A stretch of DNA of 64,000 nucleotides from Mansonella perstans (Eukaryota > Nematoda > Chromadorea > Rhabditida > Onchocercidae). This document shows positions 51,100 to 63,127 of this stretch, in pieces. The notes beneath the pieces were generated by a model. The model searched no databases, was not told the origin of the DNA, and saw only the letters and a list, made by a program, of their open reading frames with translations. The translations under genes were made by a program, and so were the position numbers. The stretch is taken from assembly GCA_037074765.1 (NCBI GenBank), contig JBAMDO010000106.1, positions 1 through 64,000 on the forward strand, given 5' to 3'. Numbering within the stretch: the first letter of the stretch is position 1; each line of letters starts with the position of its first letter.

Positions 51100-52290
51100 C
51101 TAGGTTTCATTTATATCGCATAATTTTGGATGGGATGGGCTTGGATTTGTGTTTCCTAAAAGGTTTGGTGATCCATTCTTTAATTTGACGAATTCTACAA
51201 TAACATGACAAAACAAAAAGAATTCAGTGTATAGTTGGTGTTTTCTCTTTGTTGTAAAATATTATTTGTAATCATAGTTATAGTATGGAGTTTGAAAATT
51301 TAATTGACTTACCTTTTTTGCAGTATCGATAGTAAAGCACCGTCAAAATGAATAGAATGATGGCGAATAAGCCCAAACTGTATGTGATTATTTCACCCGT
51401 TTCCATATTTCTGCAGTTGATTTTTTTTTTTAAGAATTCTATAATTCTACATGTTAGTAATAAATGATCGGGCTCTTCTGCTCGTCAGCTGGACAGCAGT
51501 CAATCAGTTTTGGAATGAAAAATGTGAATTAAAGTAGCGAAGAGGAATTTGGAAACTTCTTTCTTGTCAGTGAAGAAAATTTGAAAAACTAATTTTTTAG
51601 TTGGATTATAAGAATTTCCAAATTCTTCAATTTTTTGTCAGCAAAAAATGTCAAACATGGGAACCATCAATTGTAAAGACAAAAATTAGCCAATTGAATC
51701 GGTGGGATGAATTTTGATCATTTACGGTTAACATACGATTAATCAGCATAGAAATTATAGTAAAAATAATGGCATGATAACGGATTCAAGCTGGAAATTA
51801 TGAATGATACTGAGAAACTTTCCCATGGATACATTAAACGGATCACCTTACACAAAAGTTGCAAAAAGAAATACTTCGCAAAAAAAATTTTAAATTTGCC
51901 AATTAAGTAAAAAGCTGATAAATTCTTATAATTTATCACTTATAATCAGTGATAAATGTTTTGATGAAGAAATTGAGCTGTCAGATTGTTCCGCCACTAA
52001 ATCAGCCAAGAATTCTTTATTTTAAGATAAAGATACAGGAATATTTTGATTAATCTTCGATAATTGTATTCACCTCAGATGTCAGGAAGATCTTAAGAAT
52101 TGCAAAATCAATATGGATGGTGCTATAGAACCAAGCATGGAACAGTTTCATTTTTTCAAAACAAGCACAATTTGATTAAATGTAAGAATTTTTAAGATTT
52201 TTAACAGCGTTAAAAACGTTCAGATTAGAATACTCACCCATTGCTGTTTATTTTTCGTGGACATCCGATTTCATCAGTTTCCGCATCCAT
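51100..52290 (-). CDS. Small single-pass membrane protein, unrecognised
   Basis: Three minus-strand exons (52290-52238, 51410-51313, 51194-51100) join in matching phases 2 and 1 to encode 81 residues. The donors are CAATGG before gtgagt and AAAAAG before gtaag; the acceptors are AACTGCAG and TATTGTAG. The product has a short acidic N-terminal part (MDAETDEIGCPRKINSNG), a hydrophobic helix at about 25-45 (IITYSLGLFAIILFILTVLY), then YRYCKK and a polar tail ending HPKLCDINET. Acidic residues before the helix and basic ones after it suggest a cytoplasmic C-terminus. Cys48 next to the membrane could be palmitoylated. No homologue is recognised. It follows the 46-residue gene and SPATA20 in the same direction, so it could be the last gene of an operon. 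A shorter start at Met20 within exon 2 is possible. Confidence 0.6.
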
Positions 52291-53129
52291 TTTTCGTCTA
52301 ATTCTTTCAACTTTAATCCTTGCACCGTTCAATTTTCATATTGTGCTTTATCAGCTTTGAATTATTGAGATGCTTCTGAAGTATGAAATATTTTAAAAAA
52401 TATTTCTTCTCAAATCATTCACTTCTAACTAGTCAAAAGCTATCATTTTCATTCGTTTGAAATAAAATTACTTATCAATCTAAGCAAATATTTGAAAAAA
52501 AAAAAAAAAAAGCAACAACATTTGTAAAGAATGTTGAATGATGAAAATTCACTAATTGATCTAAATTTGAATTCCATCTTTGAAATTTGCTTACTCTTTT
52601 AATGAGATGAATTTTTTGTAAAATAAATTTTTTCAGTGAAATAAGTTTAGAAAATGATTAGTCATCTAACTTACTGAATTTTAAAATATTTTTTCTCGTG
52701 CAATCGTTGTGTAAATAGTTGCAAAATATTTGAATATTCGAGATTGTTTGGGAAATTTTGTAAATAATAAGCTCCAAACTTATTGTAATAGATGAGAACT
52801 GTCGAGAAAGCTTCCAAAAAAATAAAAGTTTTGGACGAAGAATTTTATAAATGCTCATAAATTATTCCTCATAAATTAAAATTATTTTACCATTCAACAA
52901 GTATTTTTGATTGCAGTGAACAAGAACAGTGTCTGAATAAATATGAGAACTTTAGCCTTATTGTTTTCTTCTTTTTTATTGAATAGAATGACGAAATGAA
53001 TTTGAAAAATTCATACAATAAAGATTTCTAAATAGTTATACGATTTTTGAAAGATATTTTTTTACCATTAATACAGTTTAGAAAACAAAACAAAACTTTA
53101 AAAGAAATCCACAACAACTAATCTTCAGC

Positions 53130-53662
53130 TTAGCTAGCACCTATGTAGTTTAGTACAGTTGATGTATAGTGAAGCATAGAGTGTTCCAGTTGGGCTGCAT
53201 CATTATCATCGTTATTTGTCTGTTGAAAATTGAACGCCCTTCGGAAAGCGATCTGTGAAATTTAAAAAAAAAAAAAAAATGAACAGCTCTGTTCTGTTAC
53301 ATCATTGAAAACAGCCACGTATTTTTCTTAATGTGACTCAAAGTAAATGATTTTGTGGTTGCATTTGAATTTTATTGCATGATTTTTTTAATCTATCATT
53401 CTTTAGAGAATACGGTAGATTTCTCACTGTCCATCAATTAAAAGATCAGCTTTGCTATGAAAATATCATACTGATCATTATTAATATGATCAAGATTGAA
53501 TATATGTCTAATGATCTAATAGTTGAAATGATGATTAGTCACTATCTTAACTCATTCAACAGGTTTTATACAGAGCGGATTCCCTGCTAAATACAAAGTA
53601 GTCGCAGAAATGCAAAATGAGGTTTATTATAGCAGCGTACATACCAAATTAAAGTCATCCAT
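53130..53662 (-). CDS. Possible two-exon 46-residue protein, unrecognised
   Basis: A terminal exon at 53252-53130 follows a strong acceptor (AAATTTCACAG) and reads IAFRRAFNFQQTNNDDNDAA, then QLEHSMLHYTSTVLNYIGAS and TAA, with protein-like composition unlike its AT-rich flanks. The best upstream partner is an 18-nt first exon at 53662-53645 (MDDFNL) ending in a consensus donor (TTG before gtatgt), in phase. An alternative first exon reads MYAAIINLILHFCDYF at 53640-53593, also in phase. The total is 46 or 56 residues. It lies 360 bp after the SPATA20 stop and in the same direction. An AATAAA is present on the minus strand at about 52976-52981. Family and function are unknown. The first-exon choice is uncertain, and the terminal exon is the better supported part. 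Confidence 0.45.
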
Positions 53663-54021
53663 TAATGCGTGCTTTATATTAATAAAAATAAAAAAAAAAA
53701 AAAAAAAAAGAAAAAACAATGCCCAAAAAACAACAGGAATTAACAAATTTGCACTTAAAATTTAGTTTTAAGGAACTTTAGACAGTCTAGTTCGCAAATT
53801 TCTTACAGGAAAGAATCAGCAAATCTATTTTTTTTTAAATTTTTTTTTTTTAAAAATTTTTTTTTTTTTTTTTTTTTTTTTAAACATAGTTTTTTCACTA
53901 AATAATTTTCATTTATCCCAATAAATAAGATATGAACTTTCATTTAAAAAGCCAAACTGACTTATATTTCTGATTATTTTGCACAAAAAAGACAAAAGAA
54001 GTGTATGAAAAGATGATGCAT

Positions 54022-57000
54022 TCATTGAGTTTTATTCATAGAATTCTTAGAATTGCTTCCTTCCATCAATCTATCCTTCAGTTCCTTAACTGATGTGATT
54101 GGTAACAAGCACCCGACATTTTCATGCATATAAGCAGTGGGAGTGCTGCAGGAAGTTGCTAATACTTTAAAGCGTTCATCCATACTCTTCAGCCACAAAT
54201 CTATAAATTGAATCATTTCTTGTAAATTCTTGCAAAAAAGATCTTGTAAATTAGCTTCACAATGAATCTAATGGCTGACAGCAATAGTAGCTTAAGATCA
54301 GAATAGTACATCATTCCGTGAGTGATAGGAGATGCACTAATAAGGCAACGTAATAATCTACGTATTCAAACAAAAGACACAATTATGTTGTCAAGAAAAT
54401 CAAATTTTTTAGCTTCCTCACATTACCTTTTTCCGGATCCAAGGATATAAAAACTTTACGACAATCAAAATGCTTTGAGACAAGCGACAACATCTCCTTC
54501 GTTGTTTCATTGCTTCTTGAACCAACTACAATGATCTATAACAACTGCGATATATTTTTCAACACGAAAGAATCTGTTTTCTTTCTTTAGCAGGAATTCA
54601 GCAAAACATACAAAACGAAATCTCAGGTTTTGAAGAAAAATTAAACTGGATACCTGTTTCATGGGATGCACATATTTTTGTAATGCAGTGACCATTTTTG
54701 CAAGAACAAGGGGATTACTTTTTAAACGTTTCGCAGCACCTTGAAAAATTTTTTTTGCTCGCTCTTTATACATTTCATCTTTGATAATACCATACAACCT
54801 AACCAAATTCATTGATGCAACTGAATTTATCGATGGCTCAGCTTCATCACGGTCTAAATTTTTTATTTCTGTTTCATATTCCACTCTTATCACTGATTTA
54901 AATTAGAATTATTAAACTAAGTTTAATTTAAAACCTATTCAATTGTTCTAGGCCTGACTTTATTTCAAAATCTAATTAACGCCGACGATATATTGTACTT
55001 AAAAATTAACAAGAAGTAATTATTATCATTTTCCACATCAATTAATGTCAGTACAAAAAGAAAAAATTAAGTGCTCTCAAACTGACCATCCATAATTCGA
55101 ATAACAATATGTGGGTCTTTAACTGCTTGATGATAGCCAAAATTATCCTCTGTATCCCAGAACAAACCATCCATTTGTTTTTGTAAATTAGAAGCTAGTT
55201 TAATTAATTGTCCATCGAAACATGCTTCATACAGATCCAATAAGCCTTGTATTAAAAATGCATAATCATCTGCATATGCTTCAATGGGATTTTCACTGGA
55301 ATCAGAACTATCAGACAAGAAAGTGGTATTTTTACCGTTTTGAAAAATGAAAAAATATGCGTACACATTACAAAATCACTGATCATTAATAGTCTAGTCA
55401 CCGATACAAGTACAGCTAACGAACAGTGTATTATTAACTCCCAGAATGACAGTAGGAGATAAACTGTTTTCCATTAAACACTCACTGTTGGATCTTCATG
55501 TGGATCCTTTAGTTCCTATTGACTAACACAACGCAATGTTTTTTTTTTTTTAACTGTTTATATGTTATAAAGCAATTTATTTGACTTGCTTGGACAATAC
55601 AATTTTTTTAGGAAGAAAACTCAAATTTGTTTTTTGCTATGTCAAGGAGAATAAGTCACAATTATAAATAGATACTTAAAAAAATAAAAAAAAATTACAT
55701 ATAAAATCAATTATCTCACCTTCTAACAATTTCTCCATCTGTTCCAACGTAGACGAGATGCAACAGGCAACCGTCTTCCATACAATGTTTTCCAATAAAA
55801 CGAACAACACATTTAGCACGCTGCAATAAGTCCTCATTTTGCAAAGCAATAGCCGCTTTTGCCAAGCCGCTAATCATTAATCCGTTCCATGATGTTATAA
55901 TCTGGAAAATTTAATAATGCATTCTCATTAAAATCGAATATTAAAATAACCAGTATGCAAAGAAGCTAAATTAATAATTTCCCACCTTATTATCAACATA
56001 AGGTTTTGGTCTCTTTTTTTGTACCTCTCGAAGTAAGATTTTTGCTTCGTTGATCACATTTCGTAATTCATCCACACTAATCCCACATTTTTCTGCACAA
56101 ACATCGTACGAATCTTCCATAATTAATACATTTTGTGTTTTCAACTCGCAAGATGGATCCTGTAATCAAGAATATTAATCATAAGAATGCTTAAAAATTT
56201 TAAATGTAGCGTTCTTTTTGGTTTCTAATTTTTATGCTATTTATGCAATGTAGTCAGTAACTCCTATTTTAAAATGTGGTAAGATAAATAAAACGTGATA
56301 TCAAAACGCAAAGGAACAATATGCTGAAAAAAGATTGAATTATATCAAAAAATGAAGCTCTGGATATATAAAAATTTTATGTTCTAAGGAAACATAATGG
56401 AGTCAATTAAATTCAACAAAAAATGGAGAAAGTTGAGAATGTACATCATCTCGCGCGACATTTCCGCCAGGTTTAATGTTATAACATATTTTGAAAACTT
56501 TGGCATAAGTAAGCCCTTCAATGCCATTAATTGGCTTATTGCTAAGTATTTCATCGATTTCTTTTTCGGTCCAAGTATAATATGCTCCTTCACGTTTCTT
56601 TACCGAAGAGAAATCGGGCAACGAATCCGCATCTTGAGCATTATAGAAAGCGCCACTCTAAAATCAACTTATCCCAATGTTCTTTTATAAATCTGTTTTT
56701 CCTTTTGTTACAAAAAAAAAAAAAAAAAGTGTTGAATTTTTTGAGACTAATGATTATATGGTTATGAAAGTAAATAAATACCGCGTGTGTAAGATTACTG
56801 TTAATGTAATCTGCAATATCCTCAATAACATGAGTGAATTCACCAGTAATTGCATGGTAAACTGCATACAATGCCAATAACTGAGCTTGATCATATAGCA
56901 TCTTTTGAAAATGACGCGCGTGCCAATCCGAGTCTACCGAAGAATGGTGAAAACCCTAAAATATTAACAAAACGAACAGTAAAAAATAATAGCGATACAC

Positions 57001-58899
57001 TGTTTAAACCAATAATTCCGATCTTCTTTTCTTTTTGTTTGTTTGCTTTCCATGCACATATGCCGATGTGATCATGAATTTCTATATACATATATTCGGT
57101 TCACAATTCTTTAAATTTAAACTGTTTTATACCATCAAAACAAAAAAATACACCTTGCCGATATGATCATGAATCCCTCCGCGATCGATTGCCATAAGTT
57201 TTTCACCAACAATTTTTAATGCCGTTTTACCATCTTCGCTATTTGCATAAATATAATAGAAACAAAGCAGAAAATCAAGATATGCTGCAACGCACACATA
57301 TTCAGAAGGTAAGCAAATAATGGTATCAAGTTTAGAAATTCTGCATCTTATTTTGCTTTATTTTCGTAACTTACATATGTAATTCATATAAATTTACAGT
57401 ATCATGTTTTCACGTTACGATGCAAATATATACATAATGAAAATTAGCAGAAAAATTTCAAATAACTACAAAGCAAACTCTCAATTACTTCAGGCAGCAA
57501 GACCTAGAAATTGAATATTAACTAACCATAATTGACAAATTTGGGTGGACAACCGAATTCTTCATACGGCTTATTAAATGCACTTTTCAAATCATTATAA
57601 CACTTCCATTCGATTTCTTCAAATGAACGAAGTAAAAACTCGTCCCGTTTCGGTTCTACTGAACGTTTCAACGAAGTAAGAAATGATTCCGCAATATCTC
57701 CTGTTGCTTTTTCATCGCCGAACCACTGAAATGCAGTATTGTTTCAGATTAAAGATCTATGCCAAGATATGGAAAAAAATGTGAAAGAATCCAAGTGAAC
57801 TTGATATGTTTTAAATTCTTGAAAACTAAAATAAAACCTGATCTGCAATAATGTTGAGTAATCGTACGAAACCATGCCGAATGTTCTCATCATGAGATGC
57901 AACAAATCTACCACCAGTAATCGCTTTCAAATCAGGCGTCAAAAAGACGTTCACTGGCCAACCTCTTACACCTGATATTTTCTGGAAAAAAAAAAACTTT
58001 TTTAAAGCATAGATTCCGTTTAACTGATCAAACTGATCAAAGCTGCAATGACAGGCAAGACAATTTTAGTTACATGAACAATAGAAATTACTGGAAAAGT
58101 TCCAACAAGAAATTTGTTTGGAAAATATCAACAGAAAAAGTCTGTAAAATACGAATATTTGAACTGCATCCTAGTATTTTGTAATGAAATTTTTTTTCTT
58201 GTAAGCAAAATTTGTGACAGAAATTCCACAGTAATACGACCAACAATTCAAACAGCAATAATATCTAGTAATAAAAATATTACGAAAATTAAACCTGCAC
58301 ATAGGCCGCGTAAACTCTACCAACATCAGGACGTTCTTCACGATCTACTTTTATGTTCACATATCTGTTGTTTAGAACTTTAATAACTTCTTTTTTTTCA
58401 AATGATTCATGACTTGCTGCGCGGCACCAGTGACTTGTCGAATAACCGACTGTAATCAATCGGATCAGTACAGGAAAAAATCTGGACAAGTAAAAGTTTA
58501 CATTTTATATTAAAAAGTTTTCATGAAGCTTAGGCCTTACTCGATTATTTTAATATATTGTTTAAAAAATTATTTATTATTTAAAGTAAAAACCCTAAAA
58601 AATATTTGTATATATTAAAGTATTTGACACATTTTCAAAAAATTATTTCTGAATGGAGATAAATCTCACTTTGTAAACATATTAAACGACTTGTTGTTTT
58701 AGCCTTATCGAAAGCCTCTTGACCCCAAGGGTACCTGCAAAAATTAAATTTGCGCCCGTATATTTTTTAAAAGCTTCAAAAAGAATTTTTAAATAGAACA
58801 CAATGTCAAAAGAGTAGGAATTGCTAACCAGTGAATAAGGCTATCGGCATGCTCGAGTAAATGTAATGATTTTTCATTGCCCAGATGATTTTTCTCCAT
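54022..58899 (-). CDS. SPATA20: SPATA20 orthologue (DUF255 thioredoxin-like, YyaL family)
   Basis: Fourteen minus-strand exons join in phase into about 747 residues: 58899-58829, 58734-58670, 58449-58295, 57981-57838, 57725-57527, 57284-57154, 56955-56782, 56657-56445, 56159-55986, 55901-55720, 55295(or 55307)-55087, 54892-54654, 54535-54427 and 54200-54022. Human SPATA20 is 786 residues. The N-terminal DUF255 thioredoxin-like domain shows NHLGNEKSLHLLEHADSLIH, WYPWGQEAFDKA, HESFEKKEV, VDREERPDV (80-88) and GWPVNVFLTP. The six-hairpin glycosidase-like part shows CPPKF, RGGIHDHIGKGF, HFQKMLYDQAQL, FYNAQDADS, SWNGLMISGLA, EAYADDYAF and AEPSINSVAS. The usual CHWC redox motif is SHWC here (Ser51 to Cys54). 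The biochemical role of the family is unsettled, and a link to spermatogenesis is known in mammals. Start is the first ATG of its exon. An open frame continues upstream (VYHISLL), so an extra 5-prime exon is possible. AATAAA overlaps the final codons (54030-54035). Confidence 0.92.
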
Positions 58900-58920
58900 A
58901 AGTAACGATATGTGGTAGAC

Positions 58921-59369
58921 CTAAAACAATTCGAACTTGTTTAAAATTTAGGGAAAATTGGAAATAAATTTGTATGATGACGATGACAGAATACAAGAAT
59001 TAGAAGAAATATTTCTCAAATATTGAAATAGCTAGGAAGAAGGCACCTTTTCACTGCAATAGTAATGAATAATAATATATAAAATTTGTATTAAAGATAA
59101 TCCAACATTAGTTTTTGCTTGAGCTGAAGTACCAACAGTAACAGTAATACCAATGGAAGGCTGTATGTAGTGCAATAGTAAAAATTTTAAAAGAAAAAAC
59201 ACAGAGATTTGTGATATTGGTGTGAAGAGACTGCAGTGCTTGCTGTAAAGGACAAAAAGTTTGGATATAAGTTTAAATACAATTGGTTAGAAGGGTTAAA
59301 TACGTGACTCGATATGATAGAGCACATTCCTGAAAGTAAGGAATGGCAGATATAAACCAATTGTTGTAA
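58921..59369. other. Upstream region of SPATA20
   Basis: On the minus strand an open segment (about 59120-59046) begins after GGTACTTCAG, ends GAAAAG before gtgcct, and is in phase with the first accepted SPATA20 exon (QAKTNVGLSLIQILY...). It might be an N-terminal extension, but its composition is poor and no start codon is evident. Confidence 0.25.
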
Positions 59370-60225
59370 CACTTGAGGAACGAAAGAAGAATTGCGGTAC
59401 CGCTTGATTGCCCTAGCATTCATTCTATTTATTTCATTCCATTTAACCTCCAATTAACATCCACAACACTAATTAACAGACAAGAACTTTTCAATATGCA
59501 GCAATATATATTGAAAGATCGCGCCAATACGAGCAGGAAGAGGTCAAATTGTAACTTGAGGAAGAGGTCAAATTGTAACTTGAGAAAGAGGTCAAATTAT
59601 AATTTGAGGAAGAAATTGTGGCACCGCTTGATTGCCTTAGCATTCATTCTATTTATTTCATTCCATTTAACCTCCAATTAACATCCACAACACTAATTAA
59701 CAGACAAGAAACTTTTCAATATGCAGCAATATATATTGAAAGATCGCGCCAATACGAGCAGGAAGAGGTCAAATTGTAACTTGAGGAAGAGGTCAAATTG
59801 TAACTTGAGGAAGAGGTCAAATTATAATTTGAGGAAGAAATTGTGGCACCGCTTGATTGCCTTAGCATTCATTCTATTTATTTCATTCCATTTAACCTCC
59901 AATTAACATCCACAACACTAATTAACAGACAAGAAACTTTTCAATATGCAGCAATATATATTGAAAGATCGCGCCAATACGAGCAGGAAGAGGTCAAATT
60001 GTAACTTGAGGAAGAGGTCAAATTGTAACTTGAGGAAGAGGTCAAATTATAATTTGAGGAAGAAATTGTGGCACCGCTTGATTGCCTTACCATTCATTCT
60101 ATTTACTTCGTTCCATTTAACCTCCACAACATTTACAACATTAATCGATAGATAAGAGGACCTCTCAATGTGCAGCAATATATATTGAAAGGTTGTGCCT
60201 AGTACGATGAGGAAGGGGTCAAAAG
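59370..60225. repeat. 225-bp tandem array with nested 24-bp repeats
   Basis: About 3.7 copies of a 224-225 bp unit are present. The word ATGCAGCAATATATATTG marks copies at 59496, 59721 and 59946, and a diverged one at about 60168. Inside each unit a 24-bp subunit (AGGAAGAGGTCAAATTGTAA then CTTG) occurs three times. The central copies are nearly identical and the outer ones diverged. Each unit carries an open frame giving RKRSNCNL repeats, but frames are closed by stops at the end of each unit and no splice context is apparent, so I treat it as non-coding satellite. It begins about 470 bp upstream of the SPATA20 start. Confidence 0.95.
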
Positions 60226-62563
60226 TGTTCTATTGTAAATCGGACAGAAATTTAACAAAACAACGACGAAATCTCTAATTAAATCAATCGATAATTCATT
60301 AATAATTTTGACAAAACTTCACTTTCTACTAATCATTCTTCATTTTACATATTCATTTAAACTTTTCCTACAAAATTCACTTTCGATATTTCACCTTCTC
60401 CTAATCCAATCTCTATATCTGTTATTTCTCTCGAGCTCTGCGTATGTCTTATTTTCAATATTTCACCTTTCTTCGTCATCTACTCGTTCTCTTAATCATT
60501 GAGAATCTTTGCAATATTTTACAGGTTGTTGCTACGGTTTGTTCCGTTTGCAGTAAGAGCTCCTAATTTTAAAATTCTAAATTTAATTCTAAAATGTAAT
60601 CCAAAAATCTCTAATATTAGTCATTAATTTTTCTACTCCTAAAATTGAGTTTGTTTTATTTTTTGGTTGTGAAATATTTGATTGTTTTCAAAATTTTGCT
60701 CTTTCTGGCCTTTAATGTTGCAAAGTTTTCTTGCTAGCCCAATAATTTTCATTGCTTTTCATATGGCTGAAATAAATAGCTGAAGAAATTGCTGCATAGC
60801 AGAATAAAATCTACAAAAATTAAATTTAAATTTGCGAGAATAAAATGAGCACAGCGTTCCTTTCTCTTCCTTTTTCCCTTATCATTTTATATTTTATTTG
60901 AACTGGTTGTCAAATTTAAATGTTATCATGACCGTAGTTAGATAAGAAATGATCAAATAGGCAAGTATCAGTTCCCACATAATGTTCGGAATTTTCATCT
61001 ATTTAGTATTTCATTTTTATTTCATAATTTTGCTATTATTGAAATTAATTAATTAATTAGTTTTTATAAAATGATTAATTTAAAATTGATACTTTGAAAG
61101 ATAGCGTACATTGAGTGATAATTCAATAAGCATAGCAATCGATTTAAATTTTCATAAGTATTATATTAAGTGAATAAATTTCTGATTAAGAATTGAGTGA
61201 CATATTTCCTTGTGAATAAAACTTAATTCTGGTATAAAATATTTCATTTATGGTTTATCATAAGCAAGCTGTCCATTGATTTTAAAAAGTGGTAATTGAC
61301 ATAATAAGTGCTCTCGCGAAATGGACATGGATGTTGTTTTGCAGCCCTGATTGTTGAATTCCATTGCCATATATTGAAATTATTTCAAATGAAGTATTGA
61401 ATCAAAATTTTAAAAAAAAAAACTGTGAATGATTTTGCATGCAAGTAAAGAAGCCAACAAATAGATTCTTTTTACGTTCAATTCCACAACCACCATAACT
61501 TTCGGTGCATGATCAGGCAGTCTAATCTGTATAAAAGGTCGGATAATGGCAATACTATTACTTCTTGTTGTTAGACGTCACTGTTGTTGTTAGTCAGTGT
61601 TACTTTGGTGGACATTGTAGCATCAACTGCAAAATGTTAACTTTTAAAAATGTCATAAAATTAATTCATGTATAACAAAAATTTCATTCGCATCAGGAAA
61701 TTAATATTTTCCTTGTCCTCTAAATTGGTATTCCTGGTGTTATTTTTGATTCAGTAGATTGTCCAGGACAGATATCTGCAAGTAAAATTATTGAAAAAAA
61801 ATGAAAAATTATTTCACAAATTATTCAAATTTTATGGAGATGGAAAATTATTTCAAAGATGAAATATGTGATATTATTGAAAAAATAGGAATTATATTTT
61901 TGATAGATTGTTAAAAGTATGCATTATCGATTGATTACTTTAAGCATTCAAGAATTCTCGGATGATTCATGTGTTCATATTTCCGATAACTGTAGCAGTT
62001 ATCAATAAGCATTCTGTTGTTGTGTCATCAGTAGCTAATTGATACGGTATGCCACCTTGCTAAGGCGGTTCGATGAAGTGGTTGCAAATGCATTTGGGAT
62101 GGAGTGATTTTTTTCCGGAAATTGTGAGTTACAATCGGTTGAGATAATTCGGTTATTAGGTTTTTTTTTTTTTTTGTGATTTACCGCGGATAATATTCTC
62201 CGGATTATTAGGGTTTTTTTGATTTATAGTGGGTAATATTCCTCATTTTGCTTTATAATATGTAATATCATTGCTTAACAAAAAAAATATTCCTTGAAAT
62301 CATAAATATTTTTATAGTCGATTTTATTATGGGATAAAGCAGTGAAATGTTTAATTTAATTATTTGATATTTCATTTTTAGTTTCAAATTCCATTTTATT
62401 ATTTGAAATAATTTAAGGAACATTATGCTGTACCATTGAAATTCAAATACTGAAATTGGATTATATCATATATTCCTGAAATAACTACCATTATCTGTGG
62501 AAGTGAGGTTGTGCATAATGAGAGATAGGATATGTCAGGAGCTCTGGTGATATATTTTTTAAT
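60226..62563. other. Gene-poor region
   Basis: No firm gene. Small items: a 28-nt segment flanked by TTTTACAG and gtaaga at about 60525-60552; a TATAAAAGG sequence at about 61529-61537; and a GC-richer islet at 62039-62107 whose plus frame reads RYATLLRRFDEVVANAFGME but lacks an acceptor. Confidence 0.45.
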
Positions 62564-63127
62564 ATGAACAAGTATCGTAGGGAAAAGAAATTTACACGGG
62601 TTATTATTGCTGCAAATATTTTTATAGTGATAAGTTACATTGGCTTCGCTTTGATTCTTCGTCCGATTCTGATGTTAATGAAACAACGAACGTATCCGAT
62701 ACGTGCCAGACGTATTGTTTTCGATCTAGCAATTTATGATGTTGGTACTGCCGCCGAAGAGTTGGTAAAACAGGAACACAACATTACATAGATTGAATAT
62801 GGCTTTTCCTGAAAAGTATTTGTCGTAACTTGCCATATGTATAATAGGAATGGTTCATTTAGCGCGTCGTTATTAGATTAATCGAACTAATTTCGGTAAA
62901 TTTTAAAGCCTTCTCATCTCATAATTTCTTTTGCAATTGTTAAAGATTCGGGAAAGAAATAAATAAATGGTTGCTTATTTATAGCAGCATTTCTTTCCCT
63001 TTTGTTATTGTTTGCCTTTGAGAAAATGCATTTATGTCTCATCAAATTTTCATGTATTTTTTCGCAGGATGTGCCACGATGTGCCATTGATAGTGATTTC
63101 AGTGGATTTATTCGAGAAAAGAACTAA
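62564..63127 (+). CDS. Small single-pass membrane protein, unrecognised
   Basis: An open frame from 62564 begins MNKYRREKKFTRVIIAANIF and has one hydrophobic segment (about residues 13-38) flanked by basic residues (YRREKK before, KQRTYPIRARR after), followed by IVFDLAIYDVGTAAEEL. Read without splicing it ends at 62791 (75 residues). A donor after residue 67 (TTG before gtaaaa) and the acceptor TTTTTTCGCAG at 63067 join in phase to an exon ending TAA at 63127, giving 86 residues with a polar end (AIDSDFSGFIREKN). An AATAAA 40 bases further (63167-63172) fits this spliced version. The basic N-terminus suggests a cytoplasmic N-end. Family unknown. The second exon is also open in another frame. 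Confidence 0.5.

Noticed and set aside
53375..53590. 71-codon plus frame (MHDFFNLSFFREYGRF...)
   Set aside because: It lies in the putative intron of the minus-strand small gene, has Ile/Asn-rich composition and no supporting splice partners.
59373..60155. Arg/Lys/Asn-rich frames repeated every 225 bp
   Set aside because: They come from the tandem array. Each unit ends in a stop and no splice sites link them.
62039..62107. GC-richer islet with frame RYATLLRRFDEVVANAFGME and a weak hairpin; considered as exon or tRNA
   Set aside because: There is no acceptor in frame, a stop lies just upstream, and the arms do not fold as a tRNA.
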